DNA of 64,000 nucleotides from Argopecten irradians (GCF_041381155.1 NC_091139.1:6262383-6326382), one strand, 5' to 3'. Positions 24,354 to 36,254 are shown, counted from the stretch's first letter. Notes: generated by a model from the sequence alone, not told the origin. Numbers and translations: made by a program.

Positions 24354-25925
24354 TAATTGATTTGTATATATATTATTGAAAATATAAATAAGATTACGAA
24401 GAAACAAACTGAATTTTCTGCAGGCCCCTCAACATAGATCTTTCTTTCTTTCTAATTCATTATACATGTAATAGATGGAAATGGGCTGTATCCTTGAAGC
24501 TGTATAGCCTCAAAAGTAACTGCTTATTTGCTTATTTGCAGAAATTTTTGCTTATTTCATTTTCAGTAAAAATTTGCGAACATTATATCCATTTGTGAAC
24601 ATATAAACAATTTTAAATCTTGACATGTAAATAATTGTGACAAGAGTGTAGGATAATACATTTAAATGTACTGTGTGAAAGTAATCACAATGTGAACAGT
24701 CGGACTTACAGAAAATAGCCACATTTACGGTATCCTGAATTTCATAGTCAGCAGTTTGGGTCTACATTTCAGATACCGTATTCAATGTAATTAGCGCCCA
24801 GGGTGCTTAAATTGTGATAAAAGGGGACACTTTAAATAGTAGGGAACCAAAATGTAAGTTGTATATAAGGTAAATCCTTGTAGAACCAGCGTAAAATCTT
24901 CTAAACATACTGAAGTGTTTCGCAAGCATAATGCAAAAGTAGACATCTGAACATTCACACTTAAGCTTGTGAACTGCAACTTTTTCCTCGACTTAATACC
25001 AGTGAATTTAAATGAAGATCTGTTATTTTGCCAAACCTAATCTATTGTTTCTTTGTACTATTGTCAAGTTTGAATGAATATAATATGTTTTAGATAAATA
25101 GTCTATCAATATTATATCAAAATACTCAGAAAATAAAATAATTGTTTTTTATTGAAGATGAACAACACATTAAATATTGTCAGAAATTAACATTTTTTTT
25201 TCAATATTTATTTCTGTATTTTTGTAGTCAGGATGACTGAGCAACATTATAAAACATACAATTTGCATTTTATTTCAAAAGGTTACAAATGCTTCAGATA
25301 GACCCACCCACAGAAGGGATTTTATTGAAACGCCACCCTGGCACAGAAGTGATTTTATTTTGAACCCACCATGGCACATACTATTTTTTAAAGTGCCTTC
25401 CCTGGGTGCCATATATGTTTTGCTGGAACAGCCCTAATTGATTTGTATATATTATTATTGAAAATATAAATAAGATTACGAAGAAACAAACTGAATTTTC
25501 TGCAGGCCCCTCAACACAAATCTTTCTTTCTAATTCATAATACATGTAGTTGATGGAAGTGGGCTGTATCCTTGAAGCTATATAGCCACTAAAGTAACTG
25601 CTTATTTGCAGAAATTTTTGCTTATTTCATTTTCAGTAAAAATTTGCGAACATTATATCCATGTGTGAACAAATAAACAATTTTAAATCTTGACATGTAA
25701 ATAATTGTGACAAGAGTGTAGGATAATACATTAAAATGTAACAGTGTGAAAATAATCACACTGTGAACAGTCGGACTTACAGAAAATAGCCACATTTACG
25801 GTATCCTGAATTTCATAGTCAGCAGTTAGTGTCTACATTTCTGATACCGTATTCTATGTAATAAGCACTCAGGGCGCTTAAAAAATTGTGATAAAAGGGG
25901 ACACTAAGTATTAGGGAACAAAAAT
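24354..25925. repeat. Pair of about 0.5-kb direct repeats
   Basis: The block beginning ATTGATTTGTATATA and containing CTGAATTTTCTGCAGGCCCC occurs at 24354-24900 and again at 25436-25925, with about 90-95 percent identity by eye and small indels. The block includes the left end of a MITE (GATACCGTATTC). The spacer between the copies (24901-25435) is unrelated AT-rich DNA. Confidence 0.85.
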
Positions 25926-26071
25926 GTAAGTTGTATTTGAACTATTCCAGTAGGTGTTTCCTTTGTTTTCTAGCATCAGATGGGATGGGAACTAAGGGGG
26001 GGGGGGGTTCTTTTATGTAATGACTCATTCTCTAGAAGTTGAAAGGGGCGCTAATTACGTTGAATACGGTA
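25843..26071. mobile_element. MITE-like element, relative of 21079-21265
   Basis: The left end GATACCGTATTCTATGTAAT and the right end ATTACGTTGAATACGGTA are inverted, with GCACTCAGGGCGCTTAAA just inside the left. It contains a run of ten G residues near 25998. It lies about 110 bp from the C9orf72 stop codon, so it probably belongs to that gene's 3' UTR or flank. Confidence 0.65.
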
Positions 26072-26184
26072 CTCCATTTCAGTACTGAGTGGTAACTCTT
26101 CCTATAATTGGGAGTTTTATCCACATCTACAAATCAAAAAGTTTCTGGAAATTTAAAGTTTTCCCATTTTGTGACATTCCAATT

Positions 26185-29100
26185 TTACTCAATGACACCT
26201 GAGGACCAAACGTCAGAACCTCTACTGGTCCACTGACCATCACCAAACACAAAATAAATGATGCCAGGTTTTAGTTTCTCCGCCACAGCCAGTATGATCT
26301 GAAGGTCTCCATCAGATGCTATTCCTAAATCTTGTCGTAATTTCTTCATCCCCGACCGGAACATTGTGCTTCCAAAATTTCTGTAATCATAGATAATATT
26401 GAAATCAATTTGGATTATAGTGATACCAAAAAAACAAAAAACATTTTATGTTGAAATGATATCAATCTAACAAATTTCACAATGATGCAGCAGCAGTACT
26501 TCCTTCAATGTTACTATCATCTATAATTCTATAACAATAGAATCCGAGACAAAACAAAATTGTAAGGCCATCATATTCATAAGCCTATTAAAAAAATCTG
26601 TCTATCCACAATGAAGAATCACAGAGAATATTGGAAACTAGATTTGTTAATTAATGCACAGACAGAGAAACCATTATTATAGTTAAAAACTTAAAGATGC
26701 TCCACCGCCGACAGAGTATAAATGATATTAATCACTTGAACAATAATTGGTGTTTAATCATGTATATATATGTCTAATTAACACAAAAAAATATATAAAA
26801 TAATTTATTTTGCCTTTGGTGCATGCGCAATCGGTACTTAATTCCATATAGGATATAGTGGCAGGGAATTTTTTCGGGATGCAATTAATTATTTTTTGTA
26901 ACTTTAACTTGAAGGGAAATTAGAAGCTCAAACTTTCCAATGGTGGTAATGGTGTAAAGCAAGCAACTTTTGTAACTGAAGAAAAATACTAAATCGTCTG
27001 CTCATGTTTTTGATAGTGAAAAAATATCATTTGTCAGCGGTGGAGCATCTTTAAAATACAAAATGTATTAACAAAGAGACTGCAACTACGTCGAGAAAAT
27101 ACTCGCCATGAAAAAGTTACTGCACTTGATTCTTACTTTTTGAAATCCTCCAAAATATCTTATAGTACCACACCCCATGTAAAAAGTTATAAATAGATAT
27201 GAACACGTACGTTTCACCTTCCACATATTTTATGAGAGCCAGGGCTTTTCTCTGCAGTGTCATAACGAAGTGTGATATGTATGCCTCTCTCACTCCACAC
27301 TCGGCTGGCAGCTTCTCCAACTAGTTAACGTAGGAAAATATAGTTACTTTTTATGCAAGAAAGCTAAGCGGCTTCATCATTCAAATTATAACACAGCAGA
27401 ACACACTTAATTAGAAGCTGAATATCTTTTTGTTTTATTTAAGTTCAAATACTGTAAAACAACTTTTTTTCACATGCGATTTATTTCCATGATTTTTGCA
27501 ATCGAGGTAAATTTGCAAAAGTTTATCTTCGTGAATTAATATCTTCCACAATTCTTTTACAATTAAAGTTAAAGATATTTCCATTCAATGTTAAATCTGC
27601 AAAACTTTTATCTCCAGGAAAATGCTTTAAAACAGAAACAGCGAAATTTAGTAGCCGCAAAAGAAAGTTGGTTTACAGTATAGAAAACCAAATTACTTGG
27701 TTTCTCGGTTTCTCTCCATTATAATTACCAATCATCAAGGACAACCATTTAGACTGTCCTTAATAAATAGTTTAATATTATAATTAAATGTTTTGCTGAC
27801 CTCATCCATCAGTGTCAGGACTAGATTCTCACTGTGTTCTACTGGGATTAGGGTAAGCTCACTATAACGAAAAACACAAAATCAGATTCATTAGGTCAGT
27901 TGGGATCAAGGTGCACTATAACTATTAGCACAGATATGAAATGTGATTCATTTAAGTAATTAAATGCATTCAGTTGGCTATATATAAGAGTATGAATGCC
28001 AACTGATTAACAACGGCAAATTTAAAGGTGCGCTAGCACTTCATGTTGAATTTGCTACTGTCCAGTAGGCATTTATACCTCTGTAATTACAAACTGAAAG
28101 CAGTTCAATGCTTATATTTACATTGGAAAACAATTTTATGATAAAATCTGAAGATATTTTGCATTTAAATTAAATTTCATTGTTGTGAAGGACAGAACAG
28201 CCATCTTCCATGACAATAATAGTGACATCACAATAATAATTATGTCAAAATATGCAGATGGCAGTTCATGCACTGATGAACGCTAACTGTGTGTGGTATG
28301 GATACATAATGGGGTGAAAATGTTAATATTATGTCAATTCGAATTCCCAGCCTCGGACTGCCATATATCATAGCAGGAGTGGACAGAAAGTAGAGCATTA
28401 TTTCATGATGTTTGGCCTTCCTTGATGCTTACAAAAAGTGTCATACTTAATTACTTACTTGTTTGGGCCGACTCCTTGCGGACTGTAAAACCTCTGGTGT
28501 TGATAAGAATACGCCTGTTTCACGTCCCGAGTCGTCAAGTTAATGATGCTGACGGGGTATTTGCCATCAACGATTTGGGCCACAGGCAAGTCGTAGACAT
28601 CACTACATTTCTGTGTGAAGGATTAATATTCTCTAGATTTGTACATATACTAAGAATTGTTCAAAATTTTCAACTATATACAGTATACATAGTTGTTAAA
28701 TTTCTTGGGTGTAAATTTCACGATTTACCCTTTGGAACTTATTCAGGGGGGTTTGTTTTGTGTAAATTACCTTTGTAGACTTTGAAAGCGACATTCTTGC
28801 GACAGGTTATAATACGATATATAAAACCATGATTTTGATAATTTTCATAAGTTATAAAATTTTGCAAATTTAGATGGCTCAGCGAATTTAGTGAAATCAA
28901 AAACCCAGTGAATATTAGCAAGTATATACAGTATTTAACAATATTCATATAAAGATTATACCTGCAGGTAAATTTCAGTTATACATATATATACAGATAT
29001 TAAAGTAGTTCTTGTTATCCTTCCATTTAGATAATCTAACAAATAATTTTATTAAAGAAGACATTTGAAAATATGCCACATTTTTCAAAACCTCCATTTA

Positions 29101-32100
29101 TGTCATGGTGTACTAAATGTACCCGGTTAATGTGGAATTAATTACAAAAAGAATTTTTCATCCCTCATAGTTGCTCAAGATAATGGGACATTACTCGTCA
29201 CAGACCTTAACAAAATGAGGTTGGCCACTAACAACCTTAAGAATGGTACATATCTTATACCTTTACAATGCCCTGTACAAATAGATCGTGATGACATGTA
29301 CAGCCGTCTCGGATCTTCATTGAACACCGTCTCTCCTTTTTGGTATTGAATAGCGCCAATGTTGTAATCAGCTGTAACCAAATGGACTCGATATTAACAG
29401 TCATCTTCTAAACAATACAAATCTCATATAATTCTAGATCAGTCCTAAATCAATAATTTACTTAACATAACATTGTGCATTCATTATTTGAGTAATTTCA
29501 CAAGGATATCACAGTTGTTAATTAATGTTCAAGAATTGAGACAAAAAAAAATATTAATTCTAAACATTTTGTAAAGGTAAAAGATGATAACATTATGATC
29601 GGTATCAAAAAAGCACTGAACAGAAAAAAAACACATTCCTATTCGAAATGTACTGCAAGGAATCCAACCCATATCTCCTGTGCGATGAACCATCGTAATG
29701 GCCCCTAACAACTGAGCCAAAGAAGTATACTCGGTTAGTTTAGTGACAGAGACCAGTGACAATGTGATTTTCAACCTTTACAAAAGGACTAAAATCACCA
29801 TACTTACCAAGTTAATTCTGTTTGTGTTTTCACCGATCACGAGGCTGTGTCCGAACGTTAGGAGGTGGGCAGCAATACAGCGACATAGGAACTCTCTCTC
29901 CAGTTGGTGAGAGGGACTCAGGAATGTTTCTGATAACTGTAATCATAATTTAATTGTCATAATCCACAAATTCATGCCTAATAAGTTGCGTTTGCATCAT
30001 TACAATGGGTTTTGTTGGATGAGATCCCAAATAAACCAATATGAATATATTTTTGATACTTCTCTAATTTGACTTTTAATGATTTGATAATTTTTTACAG
30101 CAGACTTTATTAGTGCTATCACACTTAAGTTACCATCCTCGATATTCCAGGGGTTACTATCACTGACATTATATCCACAGAAGACACAGGTAATTTGATC
30201 CTTTGGCTGTATGTCATAGCAAAACTGAAGGCTCGACTGTGTGTTTGATGAGACAAGTAGTTTGGTGAAGGCTTGACTGTGTGTTTGATGAGACAAGCCG
30301 TTTAGTGAAGGCTCGACTGTGTGTTTGATGAGACAAGTAGTTTGGTGAAGGCTCGACTGTGTGTTTGATGAGACAATTAGTTTAGTGAAGGCTCGACTGT
30401 GTGTTTGATGAGACAAGTAGTTTAGTGAAGGCTCGACTGTGTGTTTGATGAGACAAGCCTTTTAGTGAAGGCTCGACTGTGTGTTTGATGAGACAAGTAG
30501 TTTAGTGAAGGCTCGACTGTGTGTTTGATGAGACAAGTAGTTAATGAAGGCTCGACTGTGTGTTTGATGAGACAAGTAGTTTAGTGAAGGCTCGACTGTG
30601 TGTTTAATGAGACAAGTAGTTTAGTGAAGGCTCGACTGTGTGTTTGATGAGACAAGTAGTTTAGTGAAGGCTCGACTGTGTGTTTGATGAGACAAGCCTT
30701 TTAGTGAAGGCTTAACTGTGTGTTCGATGAGACAAGTAGTTTAGTGAAGGCTCGACTGTGTGTTTGATGGGACAAGTAGTTTAGTGAAGGCTCGACTGTG
30801 TGTTTAATGAGACAAGTAGTTTAGTGAAGGCTTGACTGTGTGTTTGATGAGACAAGTAGTTTGGTGAAGACTCGACTGTGTGTTTAATGAGACAAGTAGT
30901 TTAGTGAAGGCTTGACTGTGTGTTTGATGAGACAAGTAGTTTGGTGAAGACTCGACTGTGTGTTTGATGAGACAAGTAGTTTGGTGAAGACTCGACTGTG
31001 TGTTTGATGAGACAAGTAGTTTGGTGAAGGCTCGACTGTGTGTTTGATGAGACAAGTAGTTTAGTGAAGGCTCGACTGTGTGTTTGATGAGACAAGTAGT
31101 TTAGTGAAGGCTTGACTGTGTGTTTGATGAGACAAGTAGTTTAGTGAAGGCTCGACTGTGTGTTTGATGAGACAAGTAGTTTAGTGAAGGCTCGACTGTG
31201 TGTTTGATGAGACAAGTAGTTTAGTGAAGGCTCGACTGTGTGTTTGATGAGACAAGTAGTTTAGTGAAGGCTCGACTGTGTGTTTGATGAGACAAGTAGT
31301 TTAGTGAAGGCTCCGACTGTGTGTTTGATGAGACAAGTAGTTTAGTGAAGGCTCGACTGTGTGTTTGATGAGACAAGTAGTTTAGTGAAGGCTCGACTGT
31401 GTGTTTAATGAGACAAGTAGTTTAGTGAAGGCTAGACTGTGTGTTTGATGAGACAAGTAGTTTAGTGAAGGCTCGACTGTGTGTTTGATGAGACAAGTAG
31501 TTTAGTGAAGGCTTGACTGTGTGTTTGATGAGACAAGTAGTTTAGTGAAGGCTCGACTGTGTGTTTGATGAGACAAGTAGTTTAGTGAAGGCTCGACTGT
31601 GTGTTTGATGAGACAAGTAGTTTAGTGAAGGCTCGACTGTGTGTTTGATGAGACAAGTAGTTTAGTGAAGGCTCGACTGTGTGTTTGATGAGACAAGTAG
31701 TTTAGTGAAGGCTCGACTGTGTGTTTGATGAGACAAGTAGTTTAGTGAAGGCTCGACTGTGTGTTTGATGAGACAAGTAGTTTGGTGAAGGCTCGACTGT
31801 GTGTTTGATGAGACAAGTTAGTTTGGTGAAGGCTGGACTGTGTGTTTGATGAGACAAGTAGTTTGGTGAAGGCTCGACTGTGTGTTTGATGAGACAAGTA
31901 GTTTGGTGAAGGCTCGACTGTGTGTTTGATGAGACAAGTAGTTTAGTGAAGGCTCGACTGTGTGTTTGATGAGACAAGTAGTTTAGTGAAGGCTAGACTG
32001 TGTGTTTGATGAGACAAGTAGTTTAGTGACGGCTCGACTGTGTGTTTGATGAGACAAGTAGTTTAGTGAAGGCTCGACTGTGTGTTTAATGAGACAAGTA

Positions 32101-33652
32101 GTTTAGTGAAGGCTCGACTGTGTGTTTGATGAGACAAGTAGTTTAGTGAAGGCTCAACTGTGTGTTTGATGAGACAAAGTAGTTTAGTGAAGGCTCGACT
32201 GTGTGTTTGATGAGACAAGTAGTTTAGTGAAGGCTCGACTGTGTGTTTGATGAAACAAGTAGTTTAGTCCTGTTATATCAAAAGAACCAAATAACAGTTA
32301 AATGTATGACATTGAAGTTTAGCATCGCTCAGTAATCTTCAATGGAAGTTTCTGTACAGGAGCTGATTAGTCAGGTGTTTTACACTTGCAATGTGCCTTC
32401 AATATTTCTATAGTCCAGGGATGGATATTATGACAGTGATAGAAGCCCCTGGAATATCAAGAATGTGAAGTTACTTGCATTGATGGGCAGTGCTAATGAG
32501 AACTTGTGATGGTAACCCCTGGAATATCGAAGATGTAAAGTTACTTACATTGATAGGCAGTGCTAACGAAAACTTGTGTATAGATGTCAGCATCTTTAGA
32601 CAGTCTCTGGATCTGTTTACAAACTCCCTGTTGATATCGGGTTGTGGAGTATCTGACTGTAAAAACATTTGTATCACATTGATTAGCTTTGAAATAAAAG
32701 AATTAGATCATATACCATATAAAGATCAAGGTCATGACCATTTTCTTTATCAATAGCAATGAGTGTAAAGACTACATCCACAATTTAATTGATCCACAAT
32801 TTGGTTCAAATATGTTCAATGGTTAAGAACAAGAATTGTTTACAAATGGATGGCTCCTTGTCTATGAGAAAAAAGCAATTTGAAACATTACTTCAAATGA
32901 AATATAAACACTATGTATTTACTTGACACAAAAGTATCTACAAACCATCATTTGATGGTGCCATTTTTTGAAAGGTATTCGAAACCACAACATCATAGAT
33001 ATATTACACGTCATAACATCTTATGACAAATGACATTAAAAGCAGATTATTTCTGACCTGTATAAAATATACCAAATACAATTTTGAAGCCCAATGCCAT
33101 CTGACAACATACCACATGTAAAAATCTCCGCAGTTTGTTGATGATTCCATGCAAACATCGAGACAAAAGATCATGCATTTCGAGGTAAGTTTGGAGCTCG
33201 GAATGTGGCATCAATACGGACAAGGAGTGGACACTTAGTCCGCTACTGCCGCGCGCTATAAACACAAATCCTGCTAAGATCATGTTCATCTCCGCCAAGT
33301 CCAGAAATTTGAAATCTACGAAGCTGTCTTGAATGTCTCTACACATCTCGCCACTTAGTGAACGACTACAAACTTGGTTCATCATATGTTCCGTTATGTG
33401 GCATTCCGTACCAAGCCATACGTTCAGGATGCGCGGTCCTAAGATGTTATCCCAGTGTGCCAAGATAAAGGCACTGATAAAATCTGGACTTATCTCCTTC
33501 TCCAATTTAGCTTTGACATAACTCGATGATGGACTAAGTGGGGACTCGATTTCAATCTGATTGGCAGAGAAAGTTGTTTCTGATGTCAGATGGATCACTC
33601 CAGCATCAACGTGGCGAGTGATTTGTTTAATATTGCGTGAACCTGACATCAT
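26185..33652 (-). CDS. C9orf72: C9orf72 homologue, longin/DENN protein, 8 coding exons, 468 aa
   Basis: In mammals C9orf72 pairs with SMCR8 and WDR41 in a complex acting on small GTPases, autophagy and lysosomes. Exons, 5' to 3': 33113-33652, 32549-32656, 29808-29936, 29261-29371, 28459-28610, 27801-27861, 27211-27320, 26185-26380. The total is 1,407 nt, one frame, all phases matching, stop TAA at 26185-26187. The human protein is 481 aa. Landmarks: HWDNILGPR (residues 66-74, the family's N-terminal signature), LMPHSELQTYL, FGHSLVIGE, HDLFVQGIVK, HQRFYSPQGVG, TLQRKALALIKYVEGE, and DLQIILAVAEKLKPGIIYF near the C-terminus. Exon 32549-32656 is the least conserved, so its acceptor is less sure (32656 preferred on phase). 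The start was taken at the first ATG of the open frame, with an in-frame stop just upstream. The N-terminus is about 25 residues longer than human before the longin domain. Confidence 0.95.
26695..27050 (+). mobile_element. TTAA-flanked MITE (family 2), 356 bp
   Basis: Terminal inverted repeats AGATGCTCCACCGCCGACA and TGTCAGCGGTGGAGCATCT-like, bounded by TTAA at 26691-26694 and 27051-27054. Close copies lie at 43061-43414 and 48946-49299. It lies in a C9orf72 intron. Confidence 0.88.
30227..32268. repeat. 40-bp minisatellite, about 51 copies, in a C9orf72 intron
   Basis: A 40-bp unit (GAAGGCTCGACTGTGTG, then TTTGATGAGACAAGTAGT, then TTAGT) repeats for about 2,042 bp with few substitutions: TTAGT or TTGGT, TCGACT or TTGACT, AAGTAG or AAGCCT, plus rare one-base indels. 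It fills most of the intron between exons 32549-32656 and 29808-29936. The flanks (CATAGCAAAACTGAAG on the left, ATCAAAAGAACC on the right) match the dispersed CCAGGGG-type element at 35396-35460. The array therefore seems to have expanded inside a copy of that element. The unit is not a multiple of three; the long minus-strand frames are artefacts. Confidence 0.97.
32464..32510 (-). repeat. Duplicated 3' edge of C9orf72 exon 2 with a GC donor
   Basis: AGTTACTTGCATTGATGGGC with GCAGTGCTAATGAGAACTTG parallels AGTTACTTACATTGATAGGC with GCAGTGCTAACGAAAACTTG at 32539-32575. On the minus strand this is a second copy of the coding exon end (LALPIN), with GCAAGT replacing the GTAAGT donor. It lies about 60 bp downstream in the intron and lacks an acceptor of its own. 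Confidence 0.75.
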
Positions 33653-33932
33653 TAATTTTTAAATCTTTTATGATATAAAGAACTGATACAAATAGAATAT
33701 TGTAACTGACACTTATAATAACATTAGACCACTATTGGATACTTTTCATAAACAAGTGTTTGTTTCGAAGTTCTGTATATCCTTCTTAAGATTCTTTAAA
33801 TAGCCTTAAAATATCATTTAAGTCTCTATCGAACTTTGTTTATTAATCAAGTCTCAAATTGAAAGTGAGTATGCAGTGGTGATGTCTCTATAGGACAATG
33901 TCTATGAACTAAGTCTATAAGTGTATCAAGGA

Positions 33933-34277
33933 TTACATTATTGGTTGTGGGTCACGGTGAGCATATATTGTACACACTACATAATCAGCTATAACCATAT
34001 TGACCAGTATAAAACTTGTGGCCAGTAACATCATGGACATAAGCAGGTCATTGGGAGAGGAGGTTGTGTTAGCCAGACACAGCATGAACAGTAAACACAC
34101 AAGAAAAATCACCGAAAAGAATGTATAGTTTACAAACAGTATTATTAACCCATCACGGTTCGTGATCTCGGAAACCCATTCCTCCCTCATTTGTCGATCA
34201 TGTAGGAACAAACTACAGCCATGAAATGTTTTTTTAGGAATATCCTCAATTATAAGTACTTCAGCCGTTAACTGCAT
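33933..34277 (-). CDS. Unassigned two-helix membrane protein ORF, 114 codons
   Basis: I do not recognise the family. The first in-frame ATG is at 34277 (MQLTAEVLIIEDIPKK). The frame stays open upstream to a TAG near 34356. A charged segment (LHDRQMREEWVSEITNRDG) is followed by two hydrophobic stretches, LIILFVNYTFFSVIFLVCLL and LLMSMMLLATSFILVNMVIA, and the end YAHRDPQPIM. On the same strand a plausible noncoding first exon (TATA-like box at 34964-34973, GTGAGT donor after 34916), an acceptor TTATCTTACAG at about 34395, and an AATAAA at 33839-33844 (about 90 nt after the stop) would make a small two-exon gene. Several out-of-frame ATGs precede the ORF. It could also be a pseudogene fragment or part of the C9orf72 5' leader. 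Confidence 0.35.
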   Translation of the reverse strand: MQLTAEVLIIEDIPKKTFHGCSLFLHDRQMREEWVSEITNRDGLIILFVNYTFFSVIFLVCLLFMLCLANTTSSPNDLLMSMMLLATSFILVNMVIADYVVCTIYAHRDPQPIM

Positions 34278-34915
34278 ATACAATGTTTGTATTTCCAAGT
34301 TGCTTGAGACATCATCCAGAAATGTTTCCTTTTCTATATCAGGAGTTGACTATTTTCTCTTTCCAGAGTCATTTCATGCAAAACTGGAGTCTGTCTGTAA
34401 GATAAAAATTAAATACTTGTAGTGGATATAGAGATACTTCCTACATTCAAGCTTAAAAGGTATAGGAAATGATGAATAATCTGTACTGTATAAAAACCAT
34501 TAAAAGTTATTGTCAAGTTTTAACATAAATTAAAGCTACCTAGAGGTTAATCATGTCAAACAGAGTCACATTATCATATAATTTTTATTTGATTACTTTG
34601 GCCTATATTTTGTCACCAATCACTACTGTATGTTTATACACCATGAATCATATTGCCTACTGCAATGGTACATGTATAAGCATAAATCTCCGAATTTGTT
34701 TACTGTAGTCACTGTAGATAACGTGACTAATGTCACACTTTTATCAACAAAAGATAAGCCCGATAGATACCTAATTAATTATAGATGTTTACATCAATCT
34801 GCAAGTAAAATGCACATATAAATATAGCATTGAAAACAATCAATGATATGACCAATAGTATACGTACAATTCGTCATTATAATCAGTGATGTTGATATGT
34901 TGTGTCAATACTCAC

Positions 34916-34973
34916 GCCGTCGGAACTCTTCAGTAATGAAGAGTTGAAAAGCTGACTACACTTCTATATATAG
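34916..34973 (-). promoter_or_regulatory. Putative TATA box and first-exon donor upstream of C9orf72
   Basis: On the minus strand CTATATATAG (34964-34973) lies about 50 bp before a strong donor GGC|GTGAGTATTG (exon end 34916). This could be the promoter and a noncoding first exon of C9orf72, of the unassigned ORF at 33933-34277, or of both. Inference from spacing only. Confidence 0.35.
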
Positions 34974-35319
34974 AAAATGAAAGTAGAATTTGAGCATTAT
35001 GTACGGTGTACGTGCGAACAGGTGCGCAGTATATCGTAACATGTGTAGTGTACCGAGTACGTATACATTATGCCTACTGACTAAAAGTGCCGAGTTTATT
35101 GATACAATTTCGTTATAAACTGATTCACAACAATCGATTACGTGAGTCCTGCTGATGATGCAGATTTATGTGAGACATTCAGGCACCCTCATGGATTTAT
35201 AAGTGAGGTCCTTGGTCGTTACCTAATGTGCAAAGTTTCAAAATCAATATTGACAACAAAATAAAAAAGTTTTCACAAACAGAGGGAAAATGTTTTCCGC
35301 TAAGCTCCTTCAATTTCAC

Positions 35320-35660
35320 TATGAGATAGTCCAGGGGTGTAGAGATCGTAAGTGATCGGAAGCCCTGGAGTATCGAGGATGCCCTGGACTATCTCATAGT
35401 AAAACTGAAGTCAAACAGAATAGAACAGGTAAGTTAGTCGTTTGATGTTCATCAAAAGAGCCGTATAACGGTACACTGTGGTTGACTATGTGGCTTTGAT
35501 ATTATGCGTCCCCTCTCTGTAGTCTTCAAAGGGAATCTGCTGGGCCCTCGATTGGTCAAATGTTTTCCGCTAAGCTGCCTTCAGTTTCACTATGAGATAG
35601 TCCAGGGGTGTAGAGATTGTAAGTGATAGGAACCCCTGGAGTATCGAGGATGTCTAAAAC
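35320..35660. mobile_element. CCAGGGG-type inverted-repeat element, one complete and one partial copy
   Basis: TTCACTATGAGATAGTCCAG at about 35316 is inverted as CTGGACTATCTCATAGTAAA at about 35384. A second partial copy starts at about 35583 (TTCACTATGAGATAGTCCAG again). The core reads CCCTGGAGTATCGAGGATG. The same core appears near 30135, 32446 and 32516 beside C9orf72 exons and near 16415 in MUTYH. Confidence 0.7.
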
Positions 35661-35752
35661 CTGCTTTATTATTAGGCCTTATTTTTTTTTTTTTTTTTTT
35701 TTTGTGCCTAGTATATAGACTATACATTAGACAAAAAAGACAAAAGCCTAAT

Positions 35753-35807
35753 AATATAGACAGGTTTAGCGGCGGAGTATGTTACTCCGTTAAACCTGTC
35801 TATATTT
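35753..35807. repeat. Near-perfect inverted repeat
   Basis: AATATAGACAGGTTTA and TAAACCTGTCTATATT flank a 20-odd-base centre containing CGGAGTATGTTACTCCG, which is itself an inverted repeat. A run of about 22 T residues lies 60 bp to the left. It is probably the end of a fold-back element. Confidence 0.75.
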
Positions 35808-36254
35808 TTTTTATTTTTACATAATTTTTCTTAATAGCTTTTAATTTTTATTTAAACCAATAAACAGGCAATCAGATGTAATTTAACCCAGGTTACTTTT
35901 AGTATCTAACTGTTAGGAATTTACTAACGTATTTTTATTAATGTAGCTGAACTTGAACAAAATAAACCATGAGAAAGCAAATATGATTTGGGGAAACATA
36001 TGAATACAAAATTCCATAAATTAAAAGATCAAATTTAAAACTAACTCTAGGGTTTATAAGCATATAATACGTCCTTGCCTCAATTAATTGAATATATAAA
36101 AAGTTTCTAAAACCGTTCATTGCTACCGAGGTAATTATGCGACGTCATATTGTACATATGTGGATTATGACGTCATAATCACTTGTGACGTCATAGACCG
36201 TTTAGTGCACCATGGCTGAATGGGCCAGTTATGTGATAAATTATGTTTCATTAA

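Larger units (their letters stand above)
23013..26184. other. Intergenic region between the 3' ends of MUTYH and C9orf72
   Basis: The two genes are convergent. I see no supported gene here. The MUTYH 3' UTR begins at 23013, and AATAAA at about 23535 is the nearest strong polyadenylation signal. The rest is repeats: short CATCTTAATGTGTAAATAG-type units at 23040-23130, a fold-back at 24231-24333, a 0.5-kb direct duplication (24354-24900 and 25436-25925) and a MITE at 25843-26071. Confidence 0.6.

Noticed and set aside
30000..32268. Several minus-strand frames of 60-140 codons with Ser/His/Gln/Thr-rich repeats
   Set aside because: They read through the 40-bp minisatellite in a C9orf72 intron. 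The unit is not a multiple of three, so the frames cycle through all phases and no splice or start context supports a gene.
30227..32268. CRISPR-like regular repeat array
   Set aside because: The units are head-to-tail without unique spacers, there are no cas genes, and the context is a eukaryotic intron.
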